A stretch of DNA of 64,000 bases. It comes from Lepraria neglecta (Eukaryota > Ascomycota > Lecanoromycetes > Lecanorales > Stereocaulaceae). Below, one piece after another: positions 48,186 through 60,530 of this stretch. The notes under the pieces are model-generated. The model was not told the origin of the DNA. It saw only the letters and a program-made list of their open reading frames with translations, and searched no databases. The translations under genes and the position numbers were made by a program. Numbering within the stretch: the first letter of the stretch is position 1; every line of letters begins with the position of its first letter. The DNA lies in assembly GCA_033220425.1 (NCBI GenBank), contig CM065649.1, positions 4,774,001 through 4,838,000 of the forward strand, written 5' to 3'.

Positions 48186-49663
48186 ATGAAATTGATTGCG
48201 TGCCTCTTATGGGCAGGCACTGCGCTTGAAGCCTCTCTTGTCTCTGCACAAGCTCTCGTATACACTTCCGATGCGAGTCCGCTGCCGTCGAAGGAATCCT
48301 TGCTTTCGATATCCCCACATACAGCCAGACTGCTCTTCGCTCAGCGATTAGGCCTATCTCAGTATCACAGCCTTGAAGGTGCCGATGAAATTACATTAGA
48401 CATTCTGAATACATATGGAGGGAAACAGCAGCAGATTTTTGCCCATGAAGAACGGACACGGAGCGTCGATAGGATTCTACTTATCGTCGATGGAGTTGCG
48501 AACCCAGAAGGTTGGTCCTGAAGCTGAGAATCAGAGAGAGAAAGATTAGTGACAATTCTCTCCCAGATATCTTCGATCACTCAGTACGGCCAGCGGTTAC
48601 TATACAATCTCAACCTTCAACCTCGCAAAATAGGCAACTAGCTCTGGACTTCCTCGAACAAGATCAGCATAGCAGGAGTAAGGAACACAACTTATGTCAA
48701 TTTCAATTCCCGTCTTCTTCTACACTGCGGGGTGGACTCAGCAGTTCACGCATGGTACAAACGATGCATATCCTAGGCGGCGATAGGACGATGCTAACGA
48801 GATCCCAGGAGAGCCACAATTGTGGCCAATGGAACGAGCGCATGACACACGACACTAATGGAGCATCGCAAAAGCCTCAATTGTCTATGTACAAAGACCT
48901 CTATGAGAGCCTTGGCTCAGGAGTCTATGGCCATACGACCATCCTCCATGTTTCCACGCTCCAGGTAAGCCTCTACAAGACCTTCATAGAAGCCTGAAAC
49001 CGGTCTAGGTCTAACAACGGCCAGGATCTATCGCCCAACGATGGCGAGCGTTACACCACCGCCCTCTCCGACCTCAAAATCTTCATCAAGCACTTCCATC
49101 AACCCAACAGCCACGTCTCAAGCACCATAGTAATCATGCCCGCCAACTCCAAACCCGCCAAACGATCTATCACCTCTCCCTACGGTACCTACGCCAAACC
49201 GCTCAGCGCTCGCCAACAACCCGAAGAGCCCCTATCATCCCCCTCCACACCACCTACCCACGAACCCTCCGCCCCTGAAGTACTCCAAGCCTCCACAAAG
49301 CCCCTTCCTCACGGCATTCTCCCCGTCTGCCACCCGAATCCCGAGAACGCCATCGCCGCTACGAACAACTGCTCCGGCCACGGCATGGTCTACCATAAGT
49401 CCAGTGGGGCGATTGACTGCTACGCATGCAAATGCTCAAAGACAGTGCTTACAGATGATGAAGGCAGGGTGAAGACGGTTTACTGGGGTGGACCAGCTTG
49501 TCAGAAGAAGGATATCAGTGTCCCGTTCTTCTTGCTGGCGGGCTTGTCAATTGCTCTAGTTGGGGCGGTTACGTGGGGCGTTGGATTGCTGATGAGTGTG
49601 GGCTCTGAGGAGCTGCCCAGTGTGATTGGGGCTGGAGTCGCTGGACCTAGGGCACAGAAATAG
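48186..49663 (+). CDS. Vps3844-domain membrane protein (DUF3844)
   Basis: Exon 1 from 48186 gives a signal peptide (MKLIACLLWAGTALEASLVS) and a lumenal part (PHTARLLFAQRLGLSQYHSL). A middle exon ends at 48964 with HTTILHVSTLQ. An intron (48965-49024) precedes the last exon (49025-49663). The C-terminus is the recognisable Vps3844 domain: NNCSGHGMVYHKSSG, CYACKCSKTVL, TVYWGGPACQKKDISVPF, then a membrane helix FLLAGLSIALVGAVTWGVGL and the tail ELPSVIGAGVAGPRAQK. The family is linked to vacuolar sorting and the ER. The join between the first and middle parts near 48509-48535 is not solved. The frame changes but only a 26- to 35-base intron would fit, so an indel, a very short intron or a sequence error must be considered. 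Confidence 0.75.
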
Positions 49664-50054
49664 GAGGACCGATCGCATGATGTGGGAAATTCGTGTAGAG
49701 TATGGTTGCAGATTGCTTTCTGGGGCGTTATGGATGTATATCAGGACTCTGGCCGGACTGCTGGTAGAGGAGTGCTATGTGAATTTAGTGCCAATGATTA
49801 TGGAATACACTCACAATCGACTCGCTTAGCTTGTAAGGAGGTAAGATAATTTGCATGATGAAAGTACAGTAGCAGGGCCGGCTGCTGGAGAAGATGCGTA
49901 TTTGCTAATGTCTACATGGCAAGGAATAATGACCCAAAATCTCATGTCATGTCTCATGTCTCATATCTCATCCCAGTCTTCCTCACATGTCCAACCCTTT
50001 CTATGCTCCCCACCCAATGCATTCCCCTAAATCACCGCTCTCACACCCACGCTC
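49664..50054. other. convergent 3' intergenic region
   Basis: A run of imperfect catgtc/tcatgtctcat repeats lies at about 49940-49975. No gene is seen. Confidence 0.4.
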
Positions 50055-51731
50055 TCAACCACCCTCCTTCTCCTTCTCCTTCTCCTTGTCTTTATCCTTA
50101 AAAGTCAAACTCCCAAACCCCTCTTTCAACTTCCTGAGCTTACCCCTACTCTTCATAAACGTCTCGATCCCCACCATAACCGCATAGGTACTTCCAATAG
50201 CGGTCCTCGACATATCGACATGTCGGGATTGGAGGGACTTGATCAGAATGTGCAGGTTATGCGAGGGGGTTTTGTAGTGGCCTGAGCGGGGTTGGAGGAC
50301 TGGAAGGAGGATTGTAAGCACTGGAAAGAAGAGGGGGATATTGACGGAAGGGTGCTAATTGGGGCAGACGTACTTCTTAATTGTCCATCCTTTACAGTGA
50401 TTAGACCAGCAGCAGAAGCTCGAGCACCGTGCAGGAAAGACGAGTGCTGGAAAGCGCCGGACTGCTTGATGCCGATATAAAGGTTGTTGTGAACGTCCGC
50501 AACCTGCGCATAGATCAGTCGCAGCTCCTTCCCATTATCGTCTTCGTCGTGTATCTCACAAAAATCCACTTCTGCTTCTTCTGCTTCTTCTCCTTCCTCT
50601 TCTCCCCCTTCACCTCACTAGGCCTCCGAAACAAATCATTAAGCGATTGATGTCTCGATGTTGCCGATTTCGGCGTCTCCGGCTCTTTCTCTCTCCTAAT
50701 CTCCGCCATAGGCAGCGGCTGTTTCCTCTCCTGAACCGGCGAAGCAGGCAGCGAAACATTCTGATCCCCCTCACTATCCACCCCACTGGACTCACTCGAC
50801 CCCCTCAACATAGCCGGCCTGTGCGCCCATGCAGGCGTCGGATCGTCAACCCTCACGATCCCCTTGATCGAATCCCTCCACTTATCACTCGTATCGACTC
50901 TGACCCCATCTTTCCTCCAGCACAATTTCCCCTCGCCATCAATAACAACCTCATAGCACCGCCTCTCCTCTCGTCCCAAGTACCGAACCTGCATATGCTC
51001 CAGCCTCTCCCGTGAGCACTTCTCAACTTCCACATCCTTTCCCTCACCCTGATCAAGCCAGTAAAAGAAATTCTCCTTTGTAGGTCGGCTCTGCCACTCG
51101 GCGTGATATTTCCGTAAGTTACTTCCGTATCTGTGTTTCACGTCTACCATCTCTAGGAAATAGGACAGGTCCATTTGTTTGGCTGATTTGTTCCGTTCTT
51201 GCTTCGCTGCAAGGCGTTTGCGCCGACGGGCTTCTTTCTGGGTGAGAGAGGAGGCATCGTTGTCGGAGAGGGAGGATGAGAGAGAGGATTCTTCGTCGCC
51301 GCCTGCACGGCGGGCGATCTTGCCTATGCGGGACCAGTTTTGGCGTGCGTCCGAGGTGTTGTGGTTGAGGGAGTCTGAGGGGCGTGCGGAGGAGCGGGGA
51401 CGGGGGGTGGTGAGCTCGAGGTATTGGGCTTCTTTGACTGCCTGATGGGATGTAAGTTAGACATTATGGCTTGGTGAAGAGGGATGCGAGCCGGTATATC
51501 AGAGGATAGAGCACATACCTCGACCCATCTTGTAGAGGGATCAAGACTCAAACCCCTGAGCTCCCTCCGTGCTCGATGACCTCTATAAGTCCGTTGCAAT
51601 GTCCTTGCAGCAGCAGACTGTTCGCGTTGCAACTCCTTCTCCTTCACATCTTGTGCCTGATCGACATGTTTGTATTTTTTAAGAATTTCGTGCTCCTTCT
51701 TCTCCTGGACTTGGGCGATTGACGGATCCAT
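50055..51731 (-). CDS. IQ calmodulin-binding-motif protein
   Basis: Four exons (51731-51519, 51441-50560, 50503-50374, 50281-50055) join in phase to 483 residues. An IQ motif (AARTLQRTYRGHRARRELRG) sits at about residues 41-60 after a charged helix. Later blocks are LSYFLEMVDVKHRYGSNLRK, ENFFYWLDQGEGKDVEVEKC, GKLCWRKDG, WIF then VADVHNNLYIGIKQSGAFQH, SSFLHGARASAAGLI and a C-terminal VDMSRTAIGSTYAVMVGIET. This architecture is shared by fungal IQ-domain proteins of unknown cell role. Calmodulin binding is the likely property. The tail is a KD/KE run encoded by a cttctc microsatellite (about 50064-50095) that may vary in length between strains. The start is the ATG before DPSIAQVQEKK. An upstream in-frame ATG at 51785 is less likely. 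Confidence 0.82.
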
Positions 51732-52953
51732 GTCAGCACTAAGGTATCTTATAGAGAAAGACCGTGGAATGCATGGTGGGGGCATGCTCGGAGCGGGCTT
51801 GGCGTCTTTGGCGGGGTCAATGGTCCTCGGCGAGCTCGGGTTTATCTTCGGGCGTGGAATCCGTGAAACACTTCATTTCTCTACAGGAGTAGGTGAATTC
51901 TTGGTGTGGCAATCGCTCAGATGGGGTGAATTGAGTACAGTGTGCGGGGTCATCCACTGCTTGAGACGAATCCATTTGTACTTTCGAGGCAACAAAAAGG
52001 CGCCCCCATCGGATTATAAGTATCTCTACGATTGATACAAGCAGTGGCTGTGCTGGTACTTGCAACTTGTCCATGCTCCTACGCTTTGTCGATGTACCTT
52101 ATTCGAGCTGACTCATATAGTAGGGAGTAAGAAATCCACTACGGATCGGGAAAATCCAAGGAACTCGGCAGCGACGAGTCAACCAGCCACTTCCCTGGTA
52201 TAAGTAATTTCTCATCGGCACTGGGGAAGAAAGGTGATCCTTGTTATATGTGGCTGAAGCTTTGTCGGTAGCTCGCGTTAGACTTCCACTTGAATTTCCA
52301 CATGTCGCAAACAACGCCACAAAAACCGGTTTTGAATAGTTTGCAGTATTTGGGCTCCGGGTCCCAGCTCTCGAATCGGGGCTGTTTGCTCCGCTTTCAT
52401 CGAATTGACATGTGCTCCAAATGCACCAATCACTTCCCGCTTCATTCACTTCCCACACTCCCGATACTCTCGTCTAATAGGCTGCTCAGAAAGAACTCTG
52501 CATTAGCGGCAGTACGGGCCCCGGTCAAGGCCCCACCGCTAATACCTGTATCCCCGCTCGAAGATCATCAAAGGGGGTTAGGATCGTCGATGTGAGGGTC
52601 CATCGCATTGCTCCAGCCACTCCTTGTGCCGTCTCATTGGCCAGAGTGAAGTTGAAACTGAAGAAGTTCAGGATCCGTGACGCAATGCCCAATTTGGGCT
52701 GTTCGCGTCACCGTCGCGAAAGTGACCAGCCCCACCCTATCTTCCCTGCTTGAAGCCACAATTTGAGGCGCTCGGTATCCAACCTTGCTGTGAGAGCTCC
52801 AGGTGAATGACGTAGAACACAAGGGCCCTAGACAGCTCGTAAACCTACATCTTTAAATTAAGAAAAGCCCAGCCACTTTTGAATAAAATCAACAAACCCT
52901 CCTTTCCCCCCCAAAACTCACCACTCCCTTTGCTTGATCATACCTAACCGTTT
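51732..52953. other. intergenic, upstream of the DUF3659 gene
   Basis: These 1.2 kb are without a recognisable gene between two divergent start codons. The last 100 bases are rich in C and T (tttcccccccaaaactcacc), as expected before a strongly expressed fungal gene. No motif is firmly assigned. Confidence 0.45.
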
Positions 52954-55900
52954 ATGACAAACGAGAGACCACGATCGTCCGCTTCATACGCATATTACTC
53001 TTTTCCCCCAACTCCTGATCGAGCTTCTCCTCCTGAGAGCTCAAAAGCGTCATCAAAACAAACCTCACCTAAAACAGCACGTACCTCTAAGAGTATGGCT
53101 CCCTCACCCGCGGCGGGCAAGACGCCCGCAAAAGCCCCAACCACACCCACAAAATCTGGTAAGAATCCCGCGTCGAGTTCAACCTCAAAGCTTGGTAAGT
53201 CGTCAAGTGTTGGCGACTCAGACCAAGACACCGCAAATTCGGCCACTGATACCGCGCAAGGCGCCGCTGGTGGTGCCGCAGATAACGCTAAGGGCTCAGC
53301 TCCTACGGACATAAAATCACCCAAGCTCCCACCGAGGCCAAAAGCTGGCGGAACGCCTCAAACGGGACGACCAAAGCCACCTAAGCTCGACAAGAAGCCT
53401 GTCGACGACACAAAAAAGCAGGCCGAAGACACCGCCGAAGAAGGCGGTGAAAAGATCGACCTCAAAGACAACGACCCAGCTGAGGAAGCTGACAATGAGG
53501 AGAGCGAAAACCCTGTAGGCAAAGTTAGCCAAGCAGGTAATGAAACCGGCGAAGAAGCAAGCTCAGCCGTGTCAACAGTCGAAGACGAAGGCGAGGAGGC
53601 TGTTGGCGGTGCCAAAGAGACTGCTGAAGGCGAGGCTGGGGACACTGATGTACCTGAGACCGAAGAAGCTGAAGACACCGCTGAAGAAACCGCTGACGAC
53701 GCAACCGGAGGCGCAACCGGAGGTGTCACTGGTGCAGCCAAGGGTGCCGCTGGCGAGGCCAAGGGTGCAGCAGGCAAGGCAACGGACGGCGACGTCGAGG
53801 GCGCTGCTGACGAGGCCAAAGAGGGTGCAGAAGACACAGCAGGCGAAGCTAAAGAAGGCGCAGAGGAGGCTGCCCCTGATGGCGTCGAAGACGGTGTTGA
53901 CGGCGTCAAAGATACCGCTGAAGGTGCCGCTGATGAAGCCGCCGACGGCCTTCCAGATCTTTCAGTGCTCAAGGGTCTCAAAGTCGGTGAAGGTGGAGAG
54001 ATCCTTGGTGCTGATGGCGAGCCATTAGGACAGCTTGATGAAGGTGACCCAGAAGACTTAGTCGGCCAGGAGATCGGTGATGATGGAGAGATCCTCGACG
54101 AAGACGGAGACGTCATTGGTCGCGCCAGCGTACTTCCAGACAAGGCACAAGAGCTTGCCGACAAAGGCAAGAAGGAGCTCCCAGGCCTCAATGTTCTAGA
54201 AGGCCTTGAGGTCGACGGAAATGGCGACATCCTAGGCCCCGATGGAAGCCCACTTGGCAAGCTTACTGAAGGCAACCCAGAAGACCTTGCTGGCATGACA
54301 CTCAACGACAAGGGCGAGATTCTCGACGAGGACGGAGATGTCGTTGGCAGAGCTGAGGTCGTACCTGAGGCCGCGGACAAATTGGAGGAGGGCGCTGATG
54401 GCGTCGAAGACGCTGCTGATGAAGCCGGTGAGAAAGTTGGCGAGGCTGGCGAAGCTGGCGAAGCTGTTGGAGGACTCACACCCGACATCTCTATCCTGCA
54501 AGGCAAGAAGATCAACAAGAAGGGCAAGATCCTCGACGAAGAGGGCGAGCCAATCGGCCAGCTCACTGAAGGCTCGGACGTCAAGGAGTGTGCTGGCAAG
54601 ATCCCTAACGAGAAGGGTCTCATCATCAACGAAGATGGCGACATTGTCGGCAAAGTCGAGGTTGTTCCCGGAGACGCTGCAAACGAAGCCATGAAGGCCC
54701 TGCACCCAGAGCTTTTGGAAGAAGCCAAAGACACTGTAGAAGAGGCAGCACCTGACGCCGAAGGAGAGGTTCCTCAACTACCAGGTCTCGATATCTTGGA
54801 AGGTCTTAAGGTCAACAAGAAGGGCGAAGTCCTGAACGAAGACGGCGAGCCCATTGCTAGAGTCTCCGAAGGAGAGATCACCGAGCTGGCTGGCAAGAAG
54901 ATCAATGCCAATGGCGAGGTTCTCGACGAGGAAGGAAATATCATCGGCAAGGTCGAATTGATCCCAGAAGCATTCCCAGACGTTCCCGAGGCAGAGGCCG
55001 AGAAACCCAAGCTTCCAGGACTCGACATTCTGGAAGGTCTGAAAGTCAACAAGAAGGGCGAAGTCCTGAACGAAGACGGCGAGCCCATTGCTAAAGTCTC
55101 CGAAGGAGAGATCACCGAGCTGGCTGGCAAGAAGATCAATGCCAATGGCGAGGTTCTCGACGAGGAAGGAAATATCATCGGCAAGGTCGAATTGATCCCA
55201 GAAGCATTCCCAGACGTTCCCGAGGCAGAGGCCGAGAAACCCAAGCTTCCAGGACTCGACATTCTGGAAGGTCTGAAAGTCAACAAGAAGGGAGAAGTCG
55301 TCAATGAGGACGGCGACGCTATCGCACGCGTCTCCGAGGGCGAGCTCAAGGACCTTATTGGCAAGAAGATCAACGACCAGGGCGAAGTCCTCGATGCTGA
55401 AGGCAACATCATCGGCAAAGTGGAATTGATCCCAGAGGCATTCCCCGACGCTGTGCCTGAAGAAGAGCAAGGACCCGACTTCTCGGTCCTGGAGGGCTAC
55501 AAAGTCAACAAGAACGGTGACGTCGTCAACGAGGACGGCGAAACACTTGCCAAGTTGGTCGAAGGCGATCTTGAAACCTGCCGCGGCAAGAAGATCAATC
55601 CCCAGGGAGAAGTACTTGACAAGGATGGTAACGTCATCGGTAAAGTCGAATTGGTGCCTGCGGAAGGTGAAGCTGCTGAGGATGATACTGGCCCAGAGCT
55701 GCCACCACTTTCCATCTTGGAGGGCCTGAAATGCAACAAGTCAGGAAAGATCGTCGACTCCGAAGGCAACCCATTGGGTGAGCTCATCGAAGGAGATGCT
55801 AAGAAGCTTGCCAAGATGGGCGCTGAGTGTGATGCTGAAGGCCAATTCTGGGACGGCAAGGGACATGTCATCGGTAAAGCCCAAACACTGCCTCAAGAAG

Positions 55901-57868
55901 ACAACGACGAGGAAGCACCATTCGCAGGCCTTGAGGGTCTGATTGTCGTTCCTGATGGATGGGTTGAGGACGAGAACCAGAACAAGGTCGGTATCCTGAC
56001 TGAAGGCGATCCTAAGAAGCTAGTCGGCCGAGCTGTGGACGAAGACGGAGATGTACTCGACAAGCGTGGCAATGTTGTTGGCCACGCTGACCGTTATGAA
56101 GAGCCTGCGGAAGAAGAGCAGAAGGTCGACCTGTCGATTCTGGAGGGCAAGGCAGTCAACAAGCAAGGCAACGTCATTGGTGACGAAGGCGTACCAATCG
56201 GCCGTCTCGTTGAAGGCAACGCCAAGGAGCTTGCAGGCCGGAAATGTGACGCTGAAGGCCAGATCTTCAACGATACCGGCAAAGTCGTCGGTCGTTGCGA
56301 AGTCATCCCAGAGAACGAGCGCGAAGCCAAGCCCGAAGGTCCATTCGCCGGCCTCGAAGGCGTCGTCGTTGTCAAGGACGGCATGGTCGAGGATGAAGAT
56401 GGCAATACTGTTGGTGTCGTTGTCGAGGGTGACCCTAAACGACTCGTCGGCCGCGCTGTCGATGAGGATGGAGATATTATCGACAAATACGGCAACGTCA
56501 AAGGTCACGCAGAGCCATACGAAGTGCCTGAAGAAGAGCTTCCAGATCTGTCTTCTCTGGAGGGAAAGGTCGTTAATAAGGCTGGCAATGTCGTTGATGA
56601 GCATGGCACAATCTTCGGTCGTATCGCGGAAGGAGATCCAGCAGAGCTAGCCGGCAAGAAGGTTGATGGCCAAGGTCAAATCTGGAACGACAACGGCAAA
56701 GTCATTGGCCAGGCCGAGCTCCTTCCTGGAGGTAAAACGCAGAAGCCAGAAGGGCCATTCGCAGGCTGGGAGAATCTCGTGGTGGCCAAAGATGGTATGG
56801 TTACCGATGCTGCCGGCCAGATTGTTGGCAAGCTCGACGACGAATCCATGCCCAATGCGGAGAAGCTTCTTGGCCGCAAGGTGGACGAAGATGGCGAGAT
56901 CCTGGACAAGGCCGGCAACAGCCTCGGCAAGGCGATCCGGTGGTCACCTGAAGAGAAGGAGAGGAACGTAAACCCTATGTCCGGCCACAAAGTGAATAAA
57001 GACGGTGAAGTCCGTGACGAGAACGGGGAATTGCTCGGAATGGTCACTGATGGTCATCTACCAACACTTGTCGGCCTCGAAGTCGACGACAACGGTTACG
57101 TTATCGACAACGACGGCAACAAGGTCGGCGAGTGTACTCTGATGCAGAATCTACAAGAGGACCAGGGTCCGACAGAGGAGGAAATCAAGAAGGCACATGA
57201 TTCCGAGCTCGCGAAGAAGATGAATAGCATTGTGCAACAAACACTTGAGAAGATGCAGCCGATCTGCAAGAACATCACCGAGGTAAGCATCACCCCACAC
57301 GCATTCCCTTTCGAGCATTAAGCTAATAAACCCACAGCGTTTGGAGAAAGCAGACCGCACACCAAAAGAAGAGCTCGACGAAGAAGAGCTCGTCAAAGAC
57401 GTCAGGCCCATGATTGAAGAGGGCGGCCGTATCCTCCAAGAGTGCAACGGCGCTCTCCGCGGCCTCGACCCCGACGGTTCCATCGCCGCAAACGCAAAAG
57501 CTCGCTCCCAATCCGGCGAAGCTACGCCTGAAGAGCATCAACTCGCCAACTCACTGAAAGACCTCACCTCCACGGTGGTCACGACTATCGAGAACGCAAA
57601 AAAGAAGCTCGCGGATATGCCTCACGCAAAGAAAGAGCTGAATCCCCTCTGGTATCTCCTCTCCGAGCCTCTGTTCCAGATCATTGCTGCTGTCGGTCTT
57701 CTCCTGAGTGGTGTCTTGGGCCTGGTTGGCAAGCTTCTGAACGGTCTTGGTCTTGGTGGCCTCGTCAATGGTCTGCTGGGTGGACTGGGTATCGATAAGT
57801 TGCTCGGCGGCTTGGGACTGGGTAGCATAGGAAAGTCATTGGGTCTAGGTGGTGGTAAAAAGAAGTAA
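52954..57868 (+). CDS. giant DUF3659 repeat (LEA-like) protein
   Basis: Exons 52954-57282 and 57338-57868 (55-bp intron) encode 1619 residues. Residues 1-110 are Ser/Pro/Lys-rich. Residues about 110-330 are acidic, with Ala/Gly/Glu 11-mer-like repeats (EAKGAAGKATDG, DEAKEGAEDTAGEAKEGAEE) as in LEA proteins. From about 330 to 1400 I count 14 DUF3659 units of 65-78 residues. Each has two beta-like halves of the form LKVNKKGEVLNEDGEPIAKV and KKINANGEVLDEEGNIIGKV. A coiled region follows (RTPKEELDEEELVKDVRPMI), then a hydrophobic Leu/Gly tail (LLLSGVLGLVGKLLNGLGLG) ending GGGKKK. Related proteins are induced by stress or in spores, but their role is not established. Units 4 and 5 are nearly identical. 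Confidence 0.88.
54784..55251 (+). repeat. 234-bp near-identical tandem duplication in the DUF3659 gene
   Basis: Two units of 234 bp (54784-55017 and 55018-55251) are almost identical at DNA level, including silent sites. The proteins differ by a single Arg/Lys (IARV against IAKV). The third unit (from 55252) shares the first 40 or so bases and then diverges. This points to a recent unequal crossover or gene conversion. Confidence 0.85.
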
Positions 57869-58575
57869 TGAGAGATACTCACATATCGGTTCGATTGGCT
57901 CAAAATTGCGCGATTCATAATTTAGCATTCGATGAGCAGGGGGGTTTCAAAAAGGGTGTCTTGTTTTATCAGCGTGTTCATGCTTGTCACAATAGCTGTA
58001 TGTAACATAATTCAATTGCCACGTCAATATTCGCCACTTGCCCAATGACGTGAATTTGGTTGGACCGTCTACTCAGTACCTTGGTAAGTTTGTCGAGCGT
58101 GCCACTGGTGCTTTGTTATTGGGATTACAGTGTGATCAAAAACGAGGCATTACCATTCTGTTTATCTACGATTTGTTGAGAGGTTTGCGACCTGACTATT
58201 GCCCGTTGAGACATTTCGGCTGTATAGACTTTGAGAAAACATCGAAAACGGAATGGGCGAGGCCTCCTCATCAGACTCTGAACCACTACTTTGCAAACCA
58301 ATGCAGAGTCAATCGTGCATCGAGATGTCCCCAAGTCTTGTAGCTGTCGTGATGTCGTTCTCAGGTTACATTAGACCACTGATCAACAGTGGTATCTGGC
58401 TATGTACAGCTTTTGGGAGATCATGTCGCATGTTGAATGGACATGCCCATTACCTGGCCCACAAAAATCAGTACTTTTGTTAAGAGATGCTACTGATGCA
58501 AATGCTCCACATGCAAAAGATCTATTTCTCCAAATCGCCGGCTCATGCTCTCCGCGTCGTTGACCCTTCGTCTTT
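57869..58575. other. convergent 3' intergenic region
   Basis: This lies between the DUF3659 gene and the phosphotransferase gene. Nothing is recognised. Open frames on both strands are shadows without domains. Confidence 0.45.
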
Positions 58576-60242
58576 CTAGTCACCCTTCTGTGCAACCCTT
58601 CCGTTCGACGCTTGTTTTTCCACAGCCGAGCCATTCAGGGCACTTCTTTCGCGTGAGTTGGTCTGATTAGGAGCTGGCTTCTTAGTGATCGTAAGACAAT
58701 TGATACCTAGATAGGCACAGATGCTATTGATCACCAAAAGAGCCCATCGGAAGTATGCAACCAAGGCAAAAACAAAGTATGCTCTTAGATACCAAAGCTC
58801 AGTAAAGGCACTGACTGCGGGTAATCCAACAAGTGGTAGATTCCCCAAGATGGCGCCTCCAACCAAGGGGACGAGCATAACGGTCCAATAAGGGAACGGC
58901 TGCCGGGTCAGATGCGCCAGTATGATTTTCGTAGTCATGCGTCCAAAGACAAATGACATCGTGAGGCAGAATAGTACCAGCCTATTCTCACGCATCAAAG
59001 TCGAGTGTGGTGAGTAGAGCCAAGCACCAATTGCTAGGGTGTAGACAATTATTGGCGCCCATTCCAGGAAGACCGGAGCTACGGGGAGGCCCTGTGCGCG
59101 ACGTGCTTTGACAACATTGTACACACATGCTGGCAGATGGGCTATAAAGAACGTCAAGAGGATAATAGGTATCCATAAGTCGATCATAGAAGAGTCACCA
59201 AAGATTTCATGGTGGCCGAATAGCTCTGCAACAGGGTGGTGCCAAATTCCAGGTCCATAATAGCCAGCCATGATCATCAGCGTACAAGCCAGGATTAGTC
59301 CCTCTGCGGGCATTTTAGCGAGCTCAAGAGCTATGAAAGGACCCTCGCACCTGTAGGCCCATTGAAGTATCCTAGATAGAGGGTATGCGTGTGATATGTT
59401 TCCCAGGTGGAGAAGAACATGGGTAGGCAGGGTATTAGTGCTGTAAAGACACCTTTCGGCGTCGGTCCCAGTCCCATGGCAGCTGTTTCACACAAGCTTG
59501 CCAGTGTACAATTCAGAGAGTCGATGCCATGGCTGCTTGGCTCTTAGCGTTCACACAGTTGTCCATTAATGGGGTCGAACATACTCAAAGAGTTCGCCTA
59601 GCCCACTGGATTGTCCTGTCCTTCTTGCTTGCTTGCCATCGACATTATCCATTGTGGAATACCTGACGCAGCATTCATATCAGCTCTCAGACTCCAGATG
59701 TTCCAGTCCTTCCTCGAAGCTCACATCCATAACCCGAAAGCAAAGCTATAGTACACCCATGACGGACCCTAGGGCTTGTTCAGTATCCTAGGTACGTAAT
59801 CCGCCAGGGCGCACCATGAAGCGGGAGATTATCCTACCGGTCCGACAAGATCTGGAATGAATATTTCCAAGCATATGACATTGGTGAGGATGAAGAAGAA
59901 CCCCAGCAGGGTCACCATGTTTGGGGCAAGCCATAGCGGTAGGAGTTCGACAAAGGCGGTCCACTGTTGAAGATTGGTTGGTAACTTGTCCAAGTTGAAA
60001 CAGGACGGGATTGGCGTACGTAGTATTGTAGAATGTATTTTGAGATCAGGGACTTGTCGACACTCGAATACTTGTAGGACTTGAGGTGTACAAGGGCCTC
60101 TTCAGAGACGCATTCGTGGGCAGCCGTGCCTGAAGACAGTAGCCTTGTTAGCACATGTCCGTAGGAGTATGAAGAATGCTCTGTGACGGGGGAGGTAGGC
60201 AGAAGGAGCCTAGTTTGACGTACTCTTCTTCATATTCCCCAT
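58576..60242 (-). CDS. EPT1: ethanolamine/choline phosphotransferase (CDP-alcohol phosphatidyltransferase)
   Basis: Seven exons (60242-60224, 60129-60020, 59963-59838, 59768-59725, 59662-59585, 59532-59351, 59303-58576) join in phase to 428 residues. The catalytic CDP-alcohol motif DGxxARx8Gx3Dx3D is complete: D108 G109, A112 R113, G122, D126, D130 (DGKQARRTGQSSGLGELFDH then GID). Flanking blocks are LPLWLAPNMVTLLGFFFILT, YYSFAFGLWMYSTMDN, GYFNGPTEGLILACTLMIMA and several membrane helices. The enzyme joins CDP-ethanolamine or CDP-choline to diacylglycerol in the ER, the last Kennedy-pathway step. EPT1 and CPT1 types cannot be told apart here. The first exon is only 19 bases long (MGNMKK plus one base), chosen because it restores phase and starts with ATG. 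Confidence 0.9.
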
Positions 60243-60530
60243 TTCGTCTGTTTGATTCTGACTTTCGCCTTCGTATAAGGGGAGCAGTGACATGAAAAGG
60301 GTTGTGAAGTTGATTCACCGCATGGTGTATTGAGGAAGCTCCGTACACGCTTCACTCAAGCTATGTACAGCCGGGGGTGTGGGTATTCAAAGTTCAAAGT
60401 GTTGGGGAAAGTCCTTGGACCGTATTCTAGAGCCGAGGTATCTCCGAAGTCCCACAGAGCAAGAACTACTAGGGGTTTACACTACAAACAAGGGCTTCAT
60501 CTTCTAGATTGACAGTCTAGCGAAGACCTT

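Noticed and set aside
53358-54734. Long minus-strand open frame (458 codons) and further long antisense frames to 55470
   Set aside because: It lies exactly opposite the DUF3659 gene. The Ser/Pro-rich text is the shadow of a GC-biased repetitive coding strand, with no start context or domain.
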